A DNA stretch of 64,000 nt from Gymnopilus junonius (lineage: Eukaryota; Basidiomycota; Agaricomycetes; Agaricales; Galerinaceae), in the NCBI GenBank assembly GCA_015501075.1, contig JADNYJ010000001.1:1364001-1428000 (forward strand). The letters run 5' to 3'. Within the stretch, counting starts at the first letter, position 1. Each line of letters opens with the position of its first letter. A program made the translations under genes and the position numbers. A model generated the notes under the pieces. The model had not been told where the DNA came from. It was given only the letters and a program-made list of their open reading frames with translations, and did not search any database. Positions 25,957 to 35,867 of the stretch are shown here, one piece after another.

Positions 25957-26578
25957 GATGGTGTACCCTTAAGGCGGATCACTGGCGAGTAGGGGGATAT
26001 TTCGTGAATCCGGACTCTCGTTTTATCTTTTCGCGGGTCCGAATTCCGTGATGCAAAACAAACTCGAACTGTTCACAGTGACTCATGGCACCAACGAAGT
26101 TACGATTGTAAAATGGTTGCTGACAGGGGTTCCGCCCAAAGCGAATTGCGATGGGCGGTGATGCATAAGTTGCAATCGCACACATGGCTGGGGAGTCCTG
26201 GTTACCTGAGAATTTCCACATTACAACAGGTTGTAAACAGAACTTGACACTTGTCGAAGGCTTCAATTGTGTGTCCGCTATAAATAGACCATTGCGTTGA
26301 TTGACTCGTCTTGCCACCTTCACTGCCGACTTTGTTCTGCTTATCGTTGTCACCCCCTGCCTGAATCTTTTGTTTCGATTTATTGCAAAGAAGAAGGATA
26401 ACAAACGAAATTGCCCATGCTCACACATCCAGAAGGACTGAAGAACTCTCTTTGTTTCTAGCTGGTACTTATAATAAACTATACAGCAGAATGCTTTTGG
26501 CCATCGCTTATTTCCTTTAGTGGCAGATCACCTTATCATAAACCGCAAATTGGAAAACCTTTCCTTCAATCTACGAGA
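25957..26578. other. Divergent promoter region between the F-box gene and the 26.6-kb gene
   Basis: No gene supported. A TATAAATA at 26279-26286 lies 293 bp upstream of the rightward ATG and may be its core promoter. A leftward open frame across 25979-26428 has no motifs and is rejected. Confidence 0.4.
26279..26286 (+). promoter_or_regulatory. Possible TATA box
   Basis: TATAAATA upstream of the gene starting at 26579. The distance implies a long 5' untranslated region, perhaps with an intron. Confidence 0.3.
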
Positions 26579-27598
26579 ATGCCACCAGTTCTACGGTCAA
26601 ATTCTGCGCAAAATTCTCCCGCCAGAGGAAGTAGTGAAAGGAGCATTGATTCGACACCTTCGGCAACGCCAAGGAAGGCCCCGCGATGTAGCAAATGCGG
26701 GCGACCTAAGGCTGGACATCCTCGCTCAGGGTGTCCGTATACAAATCTACCAGTCAGCGAAAACGCCCGGAAAGCGCAGCCCTTAGTAAAGCAGTTGTCG
26801 AACGCGTTAGAATCATTGACTATCACGACTATCACGAACGAAATGCGCCTCGAAGATCGTGGTGAAGACATGAAAGTTGGCATACAGGAGCGACGCGCTC
26901 TGGAACGGAACGACAGTATCGTTTCTCTCGGTTCTAGTGCCACTGAAGTTGCCGCAATACTGCTGCAAACGGGGGAGGAGAGCAACCCAGGGGATAAGAG
27001 TACAGAAGCGCCCAGAGTCGTGCATTGGCAGGATTTTCTCAATAACAGGCCGTCTAGAATCATGCCGGGTACACTCATTCCTCTTTCGCCAGACAACAGT
27101 TTCACCTCTTCCAGCACAGCACCTCCTATGAAAGAAGAAGTAATGTCCGAGCCTGAAGCTGAAAACGCGCCAACAGACTTGGAGGACGCGTTAAGTTACG
27201 CGTCGTTCGCGTCGACGGAGCCAAACGCTCTCACTCGTACCATGAGTCAGGATGAACGAGACGCTTTCGTAGCCAAACTCTCAGAAGATGCTTCTACCTC
27301 GATATACGTGGTTCCCAGGGAGAATCTCGACTTTCTAGTGAACAGGGCCGAATCTCTCAACTTCTCTACCCACTTCGGCTTGCAGGAGGACGAGGACGAT
27401 CCTCAGGCTTTGCTCATCCTCGCGCGGAACAGGCAGAGTGTGGACGACCTTCTGGACAGGATATATAACGCAGACAAGAAAGCCTGCCATAAGAGCTTTA
27501 GCAGCCCGGGAAGTCGACGCTCTTCTACTCTGAAAACGGCTGTCGGAGCCGCTGTTTTTAGTGCTGCAGCCACTTTTGGTGTTTTGGCTTTCACTTAA
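26579..27598 (+). CDS. Conserved fungal protein, Cys motif and C-terminal membrane anchor, function unknown
   Basis: Single-exon gene, 339 residues, ATG at 26579. Residues about 1-50 hold a Ser/Pro-rich start and a compact Cys/His motif (CSKCGRPKAGHPRSGCPY) like those seen in many basidiomycete proteins. The middle is acidic and Ser/Thr-rich (disordered). Near residues 235-300 is a folded-looking part (DERDAFVAKLSEDASTSIYV, NLDFLVNRAESLNF, QALLILARNRQSVDDLLDRI). The last 20 residues form one hydrophobic helix (TAVGAAVFSAAATFGVLAF), suggesting tail anchoring in a membrane. I do not recognise a family with known function. Confidence 0.75.
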   Translation: MPPVLRSNSAQNSPARGSSERSIDSTPSATPRKAPRCSKCGRPKAGHPRSGCPYTNLPVSENARKAQPLVKQLSNALESLTITTITNEMRLEDRGEDMKVGIQERRALERNDSIVSLGSSATEVAAILLQTGEESNPGDKSTEAPRVVHWQDFLNNRPSRIMPGTLIPLSPDNSFTSSSTAPPMKEEVMSEPEAENAPTDLEDALSYASFASTEPNALTRTMSQDERDAFVAKLSEDASTSIYVVPRENLDFLVNRAESLNFSTHFGLQEDEDDPQALLILARNRQSVDDLLDRIYNADKKACHKSFSSPGSRRSSTLKTAVGAAVFSAAATFGVLAFT

Positions 27599-28942
27599 CC
27601 TTTCCATTTCTTTTCAATACTCGTATATCCCGGTGACACGCAACATTATGAAACTAGGAATTACAATCAATGAAACAGTGGACCTTGCACTGTTATGTAT
27701 TCTATCCACTTAAATCGGACCTCGCCACTAGTATAAACTCACATCCAGTTTAGTATAGCGTATTTGAATGTATCTGTACCGCGATTTCATTTCGTTGCGC
27801 CAATTGTAAAACCTAATTTCCATGGCCAGATAGAAAAAATGGTACGAAAAATTGTTGGAATTATTTAAATAACAGCCTTCAAGCGCATCCGAGGTATGCG
27901 GTACCGCCCCATTCTAGCCCATTCTTTATTGAAAATTGAATATCAATAGCAATGGTCCTTTAAGACACTGATCTGCAATCCGATTGCCGCTTCTATTTAA
28001 TAGCCTATGTATACGTCGAGCTCTTCGAAAAAGAATCTTCGGCGCTAGCTTCAAAGATGCAGTAAAGTTTACCCTTCCATCCCGCCAAGAATTGCGTTTA
28101 ATCTCTTCCAGTCTCTTCCTAAATTCCTCAACCAGGCGAATACCCAGGATACCCTTCCATTTAGAACATCTGGATGGATGCGTATTATATTTGGTAAAAG
28201 CTATTACACTGGAGTGCCGTGTAATATAGGAATGGAATTATTCACATCCTAGAGTACACATAATGATAAAGTTTATTCGCCTTTGAAACGCCCCCGGGAG
28301 CGATAATAGTAGTGAGAGAACAAAGTTTCTAAAGAGACAAAGGATCTCCGCCGACTGCTGTACAAGCTTCCTCAGCAGTACAGGAGGCGTTTGATCAGCA
28401 GCCAGACGTAGGTGCGAACATGCTCAAGAAGCTTTAAGAAATGTGGACGCTGAAACAGCGGATCCTCCAGTTGGTGTTTCAAGTTGCCCGTCGTACAGCC
28501 TTTGCTATTTCATGAGCGCAAGAGGAACTGTGTCCTTGTGCGAAGACAGCCGTTCTATAGTTTCATTGGTAGTGGGATTCGTGATCGCCGCTTATGCTAT
28601 GTGATACGTTGGGTCCAACGGGCTTAGAGCTAGTGCTGAACATTACGAATAAGGCTAGATTCAGTTTACAGTGCTTTGGTGATGAATAGCAAGTAACTCA
28701 CGCCTTTTAACCCGCTTTAGCGGCATGAAGGGTCTTAAACCCTAAGAGTGTCAGAATCATCGCTTGGACGAAGCTCAGAGCCAGAGAAGTGACAGTGCCC
28801 GTCCTGTTACAGCGCTTTCGAGTCAGCAGGAAGTTTTCTCCCAGTAGCCATTTTAGAGTTATTGTTTGAATGAATTAGAGATTCAAAAAAATAGAAAGCG
28901 TTGGAATATTGAGAGGTTGTGCGAGCATTCGGAATGCGTCAT
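27599..28942. other. Intergenic region, nothing recognised
   Basis: AT-rich 3' flank then unremarkable sequence; only short open frames. No repeat ends seen before the MITE at 28943. Confidence 0.4.
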
Positions 28943-29061
28943 TAGAGGTTATCTGCAAGTTGGATTATTCCTAAGGAATTCCCATATAAGTCGAAGCCCC
29001 ACCGCCCCAAGCCAATCAGAAGACGCAGAATCCTCTGGTCAAACCTTGCAGATAACCTCTA
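28943..29061. repeat. 119-bp MITE, TAGAGGTTATCTGCAA family
   Basis: Starts TAGAGGTTATCTGCAA and ends with its inverse (TTGCAGATAACCTCTA). TA at each end. No coding capacity. It shares its end sequence with the 706-bp element that starts one base further right and differs by one base from the ends of the MITE at 11362. Confidence 0.8.
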
Positions 29062-29062
29062 A

Positions 29063-29768
29063 TAGAGGTTATCTGCAACAGGTTTAATCCTGAATCGAAC
29101 GACCGAAATCAACCATCATTTGAGTGCTCCACGAAGCACCACCTCGCACCACCCCTCCCCACTTCTCAAGCCAGTTCACTTACATAACGTGTGGCTGCCG
29201 TGATCATCCCAACTGGGTGATCTGCGTGAGATTCTCGGGTTTAGCTCAGTTACACCTCTATCAGCGCCGCTCATCGTCTCAGATTAAAATTCTTGGCTTA
29301 CCAAAACCTATAAAGACGGTCTGTCGATCAAAAGCCCTCAATTTCTCTTGTGTGATCCTAAACCCACTCTGTCGAGGATATGCAGTTTGTCGAGAACCTT
29401 CGCAAAGTTGCATCATGAAAGTGCCTATCGTGTCATCTGCACCTTCTGTGCAATGATTCACGCAAGTCACTAGCTCTTCAGCGGTTATTGTAGAGTCCTC
29501 AAGAAGAGCAAACAGTGCGTTCTTCAGGCTGCGTAGCATTGCGAATGTGTTCAAGTGTTGGATATGTTCAAAACTAAGTATAGTACATTGAACCAGAGTG
29601 ATGACGTATTGGAAACTAGTTCACACTCGGTTACCATTATAGGGAGAATTGGGGCGAACCAGTAGTTGCTTGGAGCGGCTCGGGGAGCAACCGGCTCAAG
29701 TGCTTCCAGTGAAATCAAAGAAGGTTCCAGCGTGTTTCTAGGATTGAACCTGTTGCAGATAACCTCTA
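29063..29768. mobile_element. 706-bp non-autonomous TIR element of the same family
   Basis: Left end (29063-29092) and right end (29739-29768) are inverted copies over about 30 bp: TAGAGGTTATCTGCAACAGG followed by TT(T/C)AATCCT. TA flanks fit a Tc1/mariner-like target duplication. The interior has a leftward open frame of about 90 codons (29279-29554; includes ITAEELVTCVNHC and RITQEKLRAFDRQTVF) that looks coding-like but matches no transposase I know; it might be a captured host fragment. Confidence 0.75.
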
Positions 29769-29840
29769 TTGTGAGGGCTTTTCGCATGCCTTTCGGTTAG
29801 GTATATTTTAATTTTGTAATGGTCCATTCCTGCCGCCACC

Positions 29841-30889
29841 TACTGTACGTAATCAGGTACTCGGTCACCTAAGGACATTTTATCTAATTGCTCATGTGAA
29901 ACTACATGAAACCGCCCAAAATTTTTTGCAACACTGAATATTTGATATTTTTAATGCCTATGCGAAGTTAGGGATTTTTGGAGTATGTTGCTGCCTCCGT
30001 GTGAATATTTTGTTTTTGCCAGTCGAGAGCCAGCTGGCCTACCAGGTACTCGGCCACCCTGAACTAATACAAATTTGTATTGATGCTTTTCGGTTCCTTA
30101 TGTTGCATCACTATTTAAGATCGCAACCTTTAATAGGAAACACCCCATTTCAAGGCATCCAAAAGTAATCTGTCTTTAACTCAGCCAGTTCTATTCCGAT
30201 TCCCACAAAATCTTCTGGAATCTCCAATGTAGATTACATAGAAAATTCTCTTTAGTTTTAAACACGAGATCTCTACAGCCCTTGAATTAATAAAATCTCT
30301 TTTTGAAATGTCTGAATTTTGGTTGCTTGAGGGCGAAATGGCCGCCTGCAGTGAGATAGTAATGCGAAAAAAATCCAAAAGGTATCCAATATGATGCTAC
30401 AGTTTCGGAACAAATATTTGACTGAAAAAATTTGGGTATACTCGGGTTTAATGATTAGAGCACAAGTCATCTTGCTGATGCTGCAGAGTTTAAAATATGT
30501 TCTAACATGGCTGAATGTATATAAAATATCTACAGATCAAGTACCTCCTGTTGCTTTGTACTCAGATGAATTTATAGTTTGAAGGGGTGCAATTGAGCAC
30601 AGTACTTTTATTTTACCATTGGTATAAGTTTCATCGCTTCATGTGCACAAGATCTCGCTGCAATATGTTCTATTTTAAAAAATGGACCCTGATGGCTGGC
30701 TGACTACTCTTCCACTGACTTTCTCCCTTCCACAATTTACCATTCTCAAATTTTAACAGTGCAGCCACATAGAGGTTACTCAGTGCTACCTGTAGATACT
30801 AATTTTATCACTAATTGACTACATCTTGACTGTGCAGAAAATGAATGACTGAGTACCTAGGGTGACCGGGTACCTGATTACATACAGTA
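29841..30889. mobile_element. 1.05-kb TIR element ending TACTGTAYGTAATCAGG
   Basis: Left end 29841-29869 and right end 30861-30889 are inverted copies over 29 bp with two differences (TACTGTACGTAATCAGGTAC ... CGGTCACC). The motif CAGGTACTCGGCCACCCT recurs inside at about 30040. AT-rich interior, no long coding frame. It ends 11 bp before the Helitron's 3' end. The superfamily is not assigned because no clean target duplication is visible. Confidence 0.65.
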
Positions 30890-31222
30890 CCACAGTACCA
30901 CAAGCTTTACAACCCGTCGCTCCGTGATGGTAGGCTCGCTTCGCTCCCCTACCTGCTCCACTCCAGTTCGACAGCTTGCCGGGGCTGTGCCCCTGGACCC
31001 CCTTAGTCGTCGCTTCACTCCTCCGTACTTTAGTCGGCACTAATGCGCCTCCATTCTGCTTGCTCGTTATGTACACCTTGCTACTACTCACAAAAAAAAA
31101 GTGTATTTAATATACAATTGGGCTAAGTTGACAGAATAAGAAGTGTAAATATACGACATGTATGATAAAATTTATTAACAGATTAATGCTACAGGGTATA
31201 CAATATTTTATGATAAAATTTG

Positions 31223-32749
31223 TTAATGGATTAATACTTCAGGGTATACAATATTTTTAGTGATCAGTGCAATGTTCTTATCATCCCATATTGCCTTAAT
31301 ATTGTGAACAGAGGTTACTCTTGAAATTGCAACATAAAGTTGGCCATGTGTAAAGACTGCAGCCCTAAGGTTGAGTCCAACATGTGTGACTGATTGTCCT
31401 TGAGCCTTGTTGATTGTCATTGCAAAGCACAGGCGCACAGGGAATTGTCGTCAGCAAAATTTAAAAGGTACTTGAGTATCAGTGGGTTCAAGGCCAATCC
31501 ATGGTATAAAGACTGACTCTCCTGCATGCTCCCCAGTTAGCAGGCGAACCTCCAATACACGTGTGCCTGCTCTTGTCAGAATCCCTCGAGATCCATTGCA
31601 GACACCTTGTCCAGGGTTGAGATTGCGGAGTATCATAACAGGACAGCCAGGCTTGAGTCGAAGTTTGTGGAGTGGAAGACCGGAGCAGTTGATCGCATTG
31701 AGGTACTCCACAGGATACATGAGAATACCTTCTGCACCATGGCCGTCATTGTCTTTGATAGAGTCTGCACTATAGAAGGTCTTTTCTTCACCAGGAAACT
31801 GGGAGAGAATGGTGAAATTAATATCATCAACATCATCATTGCGACTTGCAAGGATGGTACATTCTGCAAAATACTGATCCGGAGGAATAGGATGTCGATT
31901 GATGCCAGGATAAATGGTAGAAATCAAAGAAGGAAGAGTATTCTCTGGACATTTGAAATGATTGCGAAGGGTGAAATTGTTGTCAGCATCAGTGTGCATG
32001 CCATGGCCCAATTCCAACTGCCACTGTGCAAACTCTCTTTCTTCCTGAATGTTTGTGTTGAGATGCATGTTCTGTTTTAGGCGAAGAACCTTTGTCGAAT
32101 GCCACAGAGGAGAACGCTGCATACATGCCCCTACAATTTGAGCACGGGAGCCTTTGACAATAACAGGTAGAATTTGCTTGAAGTCTCCTCCAAAAACAAC
32201 CATAAGTCCTCCAAATGGCTTGTCACTATTCCGAATGTCTTGGAAAGTACGGTCTACAGCTTCATGAATATGACGATGTTGCATTGGGGCCTCATCCCAG
32301 ATAATCAGGTCTGTTTGACAGATAAGCTCTGCAAGATCAGAGTTCTTCTTGATTCCACACATACTGCCCTCATGAATTATAATAGGGATCTTGAAAGTCG
32401 AATGAGCAGTCCGGCCACTGATAAGCAAAATTGCTGCAATTCCAGAGGATGCAACACAAAGAACGATCTTTCCTTGACCACGGAGATGGTAGCAGAGAGT
32501 GTTGTAGACATATGTCTTGCCTGTTCCTCCTGGGCCATGGAGGAAAAATGTTTGTCCAGTCTGCTCAGATACTGCATGCATGATTTCATCAAAGGCTGTT
32601 CGTTGCTCTGCATTGAGGTTGGGAAGGCATTCATTTGCAATTTGGGCCTGCTCCTCCAGGTTATAATCTCTCTGGTCATGAATAAGACAGTTTCCCAAAA
32701 CAGCATGCCAGTCCTGTTGTGGTTGAGGCATCATAGGCCAGTCGCTCAA
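31223..32749 (-). pseudogene. PIF1-like DNA helicase remnant of the Helitron
   Basis: The frame from 32749 to 31451 begins without an ATG, so it is cut at its 5' side. It shows Walker A (GPGGTGKT), Walker B (IIWDEAPM), the GGDFKQILPV motif, and later PGCPVMILRNLNPGQGVCNG. An in-frame TGA at 31451-31453 stops it; the same frame then continues with [20 protein letters not shown], the conserved final helicase motif, and [11 protein letters not shown], ending near 31223. In related Helitron helicases the broken position is basic, so a C-to-T change of a CGA codon explains the stop, and the adjacent Cys (TGC) could likewise come from CGC. The upstream Rep nuclease part is absent. Confidence 0.88.
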
Positions 32750-32944
32750 GGATTTGTTTGCTTGTCGAAGCTAAAATGGGACGCGAAGACGCGCCATTGA
32801 CGTGACATGGGAGGATTTTTCGCGCTGGTGGGGCTTGTTTGGTTCAGAGGTCTTCGGAAGCCCAGCCTGAGAACTCCTCGCTTCGCTCGCCGCGCGGAAT
32901 GCTTACGTACTATTAGTCAGCTATTAGTCATCGAGCTCTCATTA

Positions 32945-33743
32945 GAGGCTCACTTTCTATAGGTGTGGGCCCGCCTAATATTAAATTAAATTAAATTAAT
33001 TAAATCGAAGAAGGGAGGGAAGAAATAAATAAATCACGCAGTGTCTATATAGGTGAAGGTCATCTAGCACGCCGTGATTTGATGAAATCTGCAGGGGCCG
33101 AAAGCAGTCCATTTTTTCGAGGCGCGCTTCGCGCATTTAGGTACGAAATTGATCTGGTCCTTGATTTGGGTAGGTCTGAGTAGCACATTATTTTTTCCTA
33201 CCGCGCTTCGCGCGGCCCGCTCAATATGCATATGCACCAAGAACTGTGAATTGCATAGATGCCTTTCAAATACTCCAGGGTGGGGAGGTGAACAGGGTGG
33301 ATTTTTGATTTATCTACCTCAAATGACCAGGATTATTTATTTTTCTTGCGTGCTTCGCGCGCCCTCCCCATCCTCTTTAAACGTTACCCAGATTAAAAAT
33401 TTTATCTTATTTTTCAAGCTCTCCAGATGCCTTCCAATCTTCGAAAGAATGTATGCAAAAGGGCCATTTCATCACCTGACTGCGCTGACATAATGAGTTT
33501 CCTTGTACAGTGGTGTTTATTGAGTGGCCTCCCGAGCTAAGGAAAAGGTCAAATATTCTAAAATTTACCCCATGTTCGGGAATAAGGCTCATCTCACTGA
33601 TTTATGCTCTGGTTCCGGACTTTCGTGCCCCAGAACATGTCAAAGTAGCTGCATTATTTGGCCGAGTTACTTTGTTTGTACATGATTATATTTTCAAACT
33701 CAGTTATATCGTATTTGGCCCACACCTATAGAAAGTGAGCCTC
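32945..33743. mobile_element. 799-bp TIR element nested in Helitron H1
   Basis: Ends are perfect 27-bp inverted repeats (GAGGCTCACTTTCTATAGG onward at 32945-32971; inverse at 33717-33743). ATTA flanks both sides (32941-32944, 33744-33747), a 4-bp target duplication, although TA or TTA would also fit. Removing it restores the 5' end of H1 so that it matches H2. The interior has several GCGCTTCGCGC palindromes and no transposase. Confidence 0.82.
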
Positions 33744-33756
33744 ATTAGATTATAGA

Positions 33757-34008
33757 CAAGCTTTTTTGGCCCGTCGCTCCACGACGGAGAGCTCGCTTCG
33801 CTCAACCTCCTGCTTTGCTCGGCCAAGAAGCTTGCGGGGGCTGCGCCCCTCGACCCCCTTGGTCGTCGCTACCGCTCCTCCATTGTGAAAGCAGTAGCGC
33901 GTCTGGCTCGGCAACGTGCCGGTCCGGGAACTCCTCGCTTCGCTCGTCGCAGAGTTACATAATCATTTACCTAATCTATTAGTCATCGAGCTCTCATTAT
34001 ATTATAGA
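33757..34008 (-). mobile_element. Helitron H2, 252-bp non-autonomous copy in tandem with H1
   Basis: On the minus strand it starts TCTATAATATAATGAGAGCT at 34008, preceded by A, and ends GCTTG at 33757. A strong hairpin (CCGTCG-TGGAG-CGACGG) lies just before the end. Its final G directly abuts the first T of H1. The 5' 30 bases and the 3' region match H1, so both belong to one family. No coding capacity. Confidence 0.78.
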
Positions 34009-35867
34009 TTATTGTTCTTTTTTATTCCCAGCTCGTAGTCTACATATATAATATATCTACCATGTATTCTACTTTTCCATCCGTTTGCCTCCTCGTTGGG
34101 CAGAGGTCAAACGGAATTGTGATTTTCTTACCTTGCTTTCAACAGAAAGTGGGACAAAACAGATTTGAGAAGGTTCACAATGCGGCGTACAAGTTGAGTG
34201 GATATTGCGGAAAGCAATTTTGGGGTCCACTTAGTCATCAATCAATCCTTTTGACCACGACTATAATGACTTTGCTTGAACTCACCTCAGTATCATGAGA
34301 TTGCCTGCACCACACTATGAGCTCGAGGTTCCTCCTTTTCGCTTGACATACCTTCAGCTGACAGGTCTTAAGACTTTTTTTGCTACGTCTTCACAAGGCG
34401 GCCTCACTCCGGTGGCGATGAGGTACCCAACGCCACCTGCTCAAAATCTCCATCATCGGTCAATTGACCTTCAATAGTCATCCAATCTTGCGGCTTTGCC
34501 GTTGCGTTTTGCTCATCTGATGCTATTTTGCGGTAGAAGGCCCCGCTTCCGGCATAGAGGTATGCTTTGCATTCAATGTCCAATCTTCTAGCACTCGAAA
34601 GAGAACAGGTGTCCCCTGAGCCAGCTGGACAATAAAGGCATAAATGGAGCTGTCGCGCATCCTTAATACAAACCATAATCAATCATACAACCTTACCATC
34701 TCTCTTTGTGCCGTGCGGGCCGTCGCGGTAGGAGCTCTCGATAACTACTGTTCCGCGGTGCAATTTTTAACACTGTCGACGATACAAACACGAAGCAATC
34801 TTCGCTCTTCGCCTCATTCAGGTGTAATCAGTGAAGTGAGTTTTGTCATATGTTCACGGTGTTGATCCGGAGTGTTTCCTCATCCTCTTTGACCGATGGC
34901 CATTTTTAAAGACGAGAAGGGCGGACGCCGATTCAAGGTCTGTTCGCAGTGGCTGTGCCTTGGTCATTCCATAGCCTGACCAGGATGATTCTTTGCTTTC
35001 AGAAATACACTGCGAGCTGTCGGATGGATTATCGTTATGGATAAACCATCTCTATCATGGGGCTAGCTTCCTACACAATAAACCTATCCCTCGATATGGG
35101 TGTATTCAGCAACAAGCACACGCTCGGCATTGGCGTATCAGCTGCTCTGAATTTCTAGGACTTCAGAAAACCTGCGAAACATGTGAACTTGTCATTGATC
35201 AGGAGAAATAATGGTAAGCCATCCCACTCAATTCCTTTCAAACCTTTGAGCCCGAATCTGTGATTTAAGGCGACACTTTCCCAACAGACGGCCAAGACAC
35301 TTTCTGACCTGGATGAAACATGAGTCGACCCTTAAGAGTTTACTACGAAGAGCAGTGCAATGAATCCTCGCAGTTCATGATCAGATATCTATGCTCCTGG
35401 CCATTGTTCAAAATTGGTTCAAAATACTGAACTATGTATAGGCATGCGGCATATTTTCGATTTCTGCTTCGTTTCCGGTCTGTCAACGTCATCAACTTGC
35501 ACCTCGTACTTCGCTAAGGTCCTTCTGTAAATACAACCGTCGTATAAATTCTCCTTCCTTCAGCCAGCGAATTTTTCCGAACACGAAGGCTTCTCATCAG
35601 AATTGATTCCTGAACCTCTTCAGCTTTTTTGGCCTCTTGATCTTGTCATTCCTCAAATTCGAAGTCAATTGGGGGCCGGTCTTTCTATCTTATTCAGGAC
35701 TGAAAGGTCGCCAAGTCGATCACGATTTTCTCCACAGGATACGCCGAGGTTTGAGAGCGACATAGCGCCCGAAAATCGTGACGGGCACTAACATTATGTG
35801 CAGGCGGAAAGGTATATAACGACAGTTGATAATTTCATTGAGCACAATTTACACTTGTTAAATTAAG
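34009..35867. other. Gene-poor gap
   Basis: Several frames of 60-90 codons look mildly coding-like, for example leftward 34404-34682 (CKAYLYAGSGAFYRKIASDE) and a two-exon rightward frame from 34899 (MAIFKDEKGGRRFK). None matches a family I know and none has a firm start. They may be remnants of a decayed gene. Confidence 0.35.
35813..35819 (+). promoter_or_regulatory. TATA box of the GH28 gene
   Basis: TATATAA lies 55 bp upstream of the ATG at 35868, a normal distance for a fungal secreted-enzyme gene. Confidence 0.45.

Larger units (their letters stand above)
30901..33756 (-). mobile_element. Helitron H1 carrying a truncated PIF1-type helicase
   Basis: Read on the minus strand it begins TCTATAATCTAAT (5' end at 33756) and ends GCTTG (3' end at 30901) followed by T. 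A GC hairpin-like stretch (CCATCACGGAGCGACGG) sits about 12-17 bases before the 3' end. TC start, 3' hairpin and insertion before T are Helitron marks; the last four bases are CTTG rather than the usual CTRR. The same start and end sequences occur in the neighbouring short copy H2, which supports the boundaries. Inside are the helicase remnant and a nested 799-bp TIR element. The Rep/HUH nuclease domain is missing. Confidence 0.75.

Noticed and set aside
25979..26428. Leftward 149-codon frame
   Set aside because: No ATG context or motif; lies in the divergent promoter region between two good genes.
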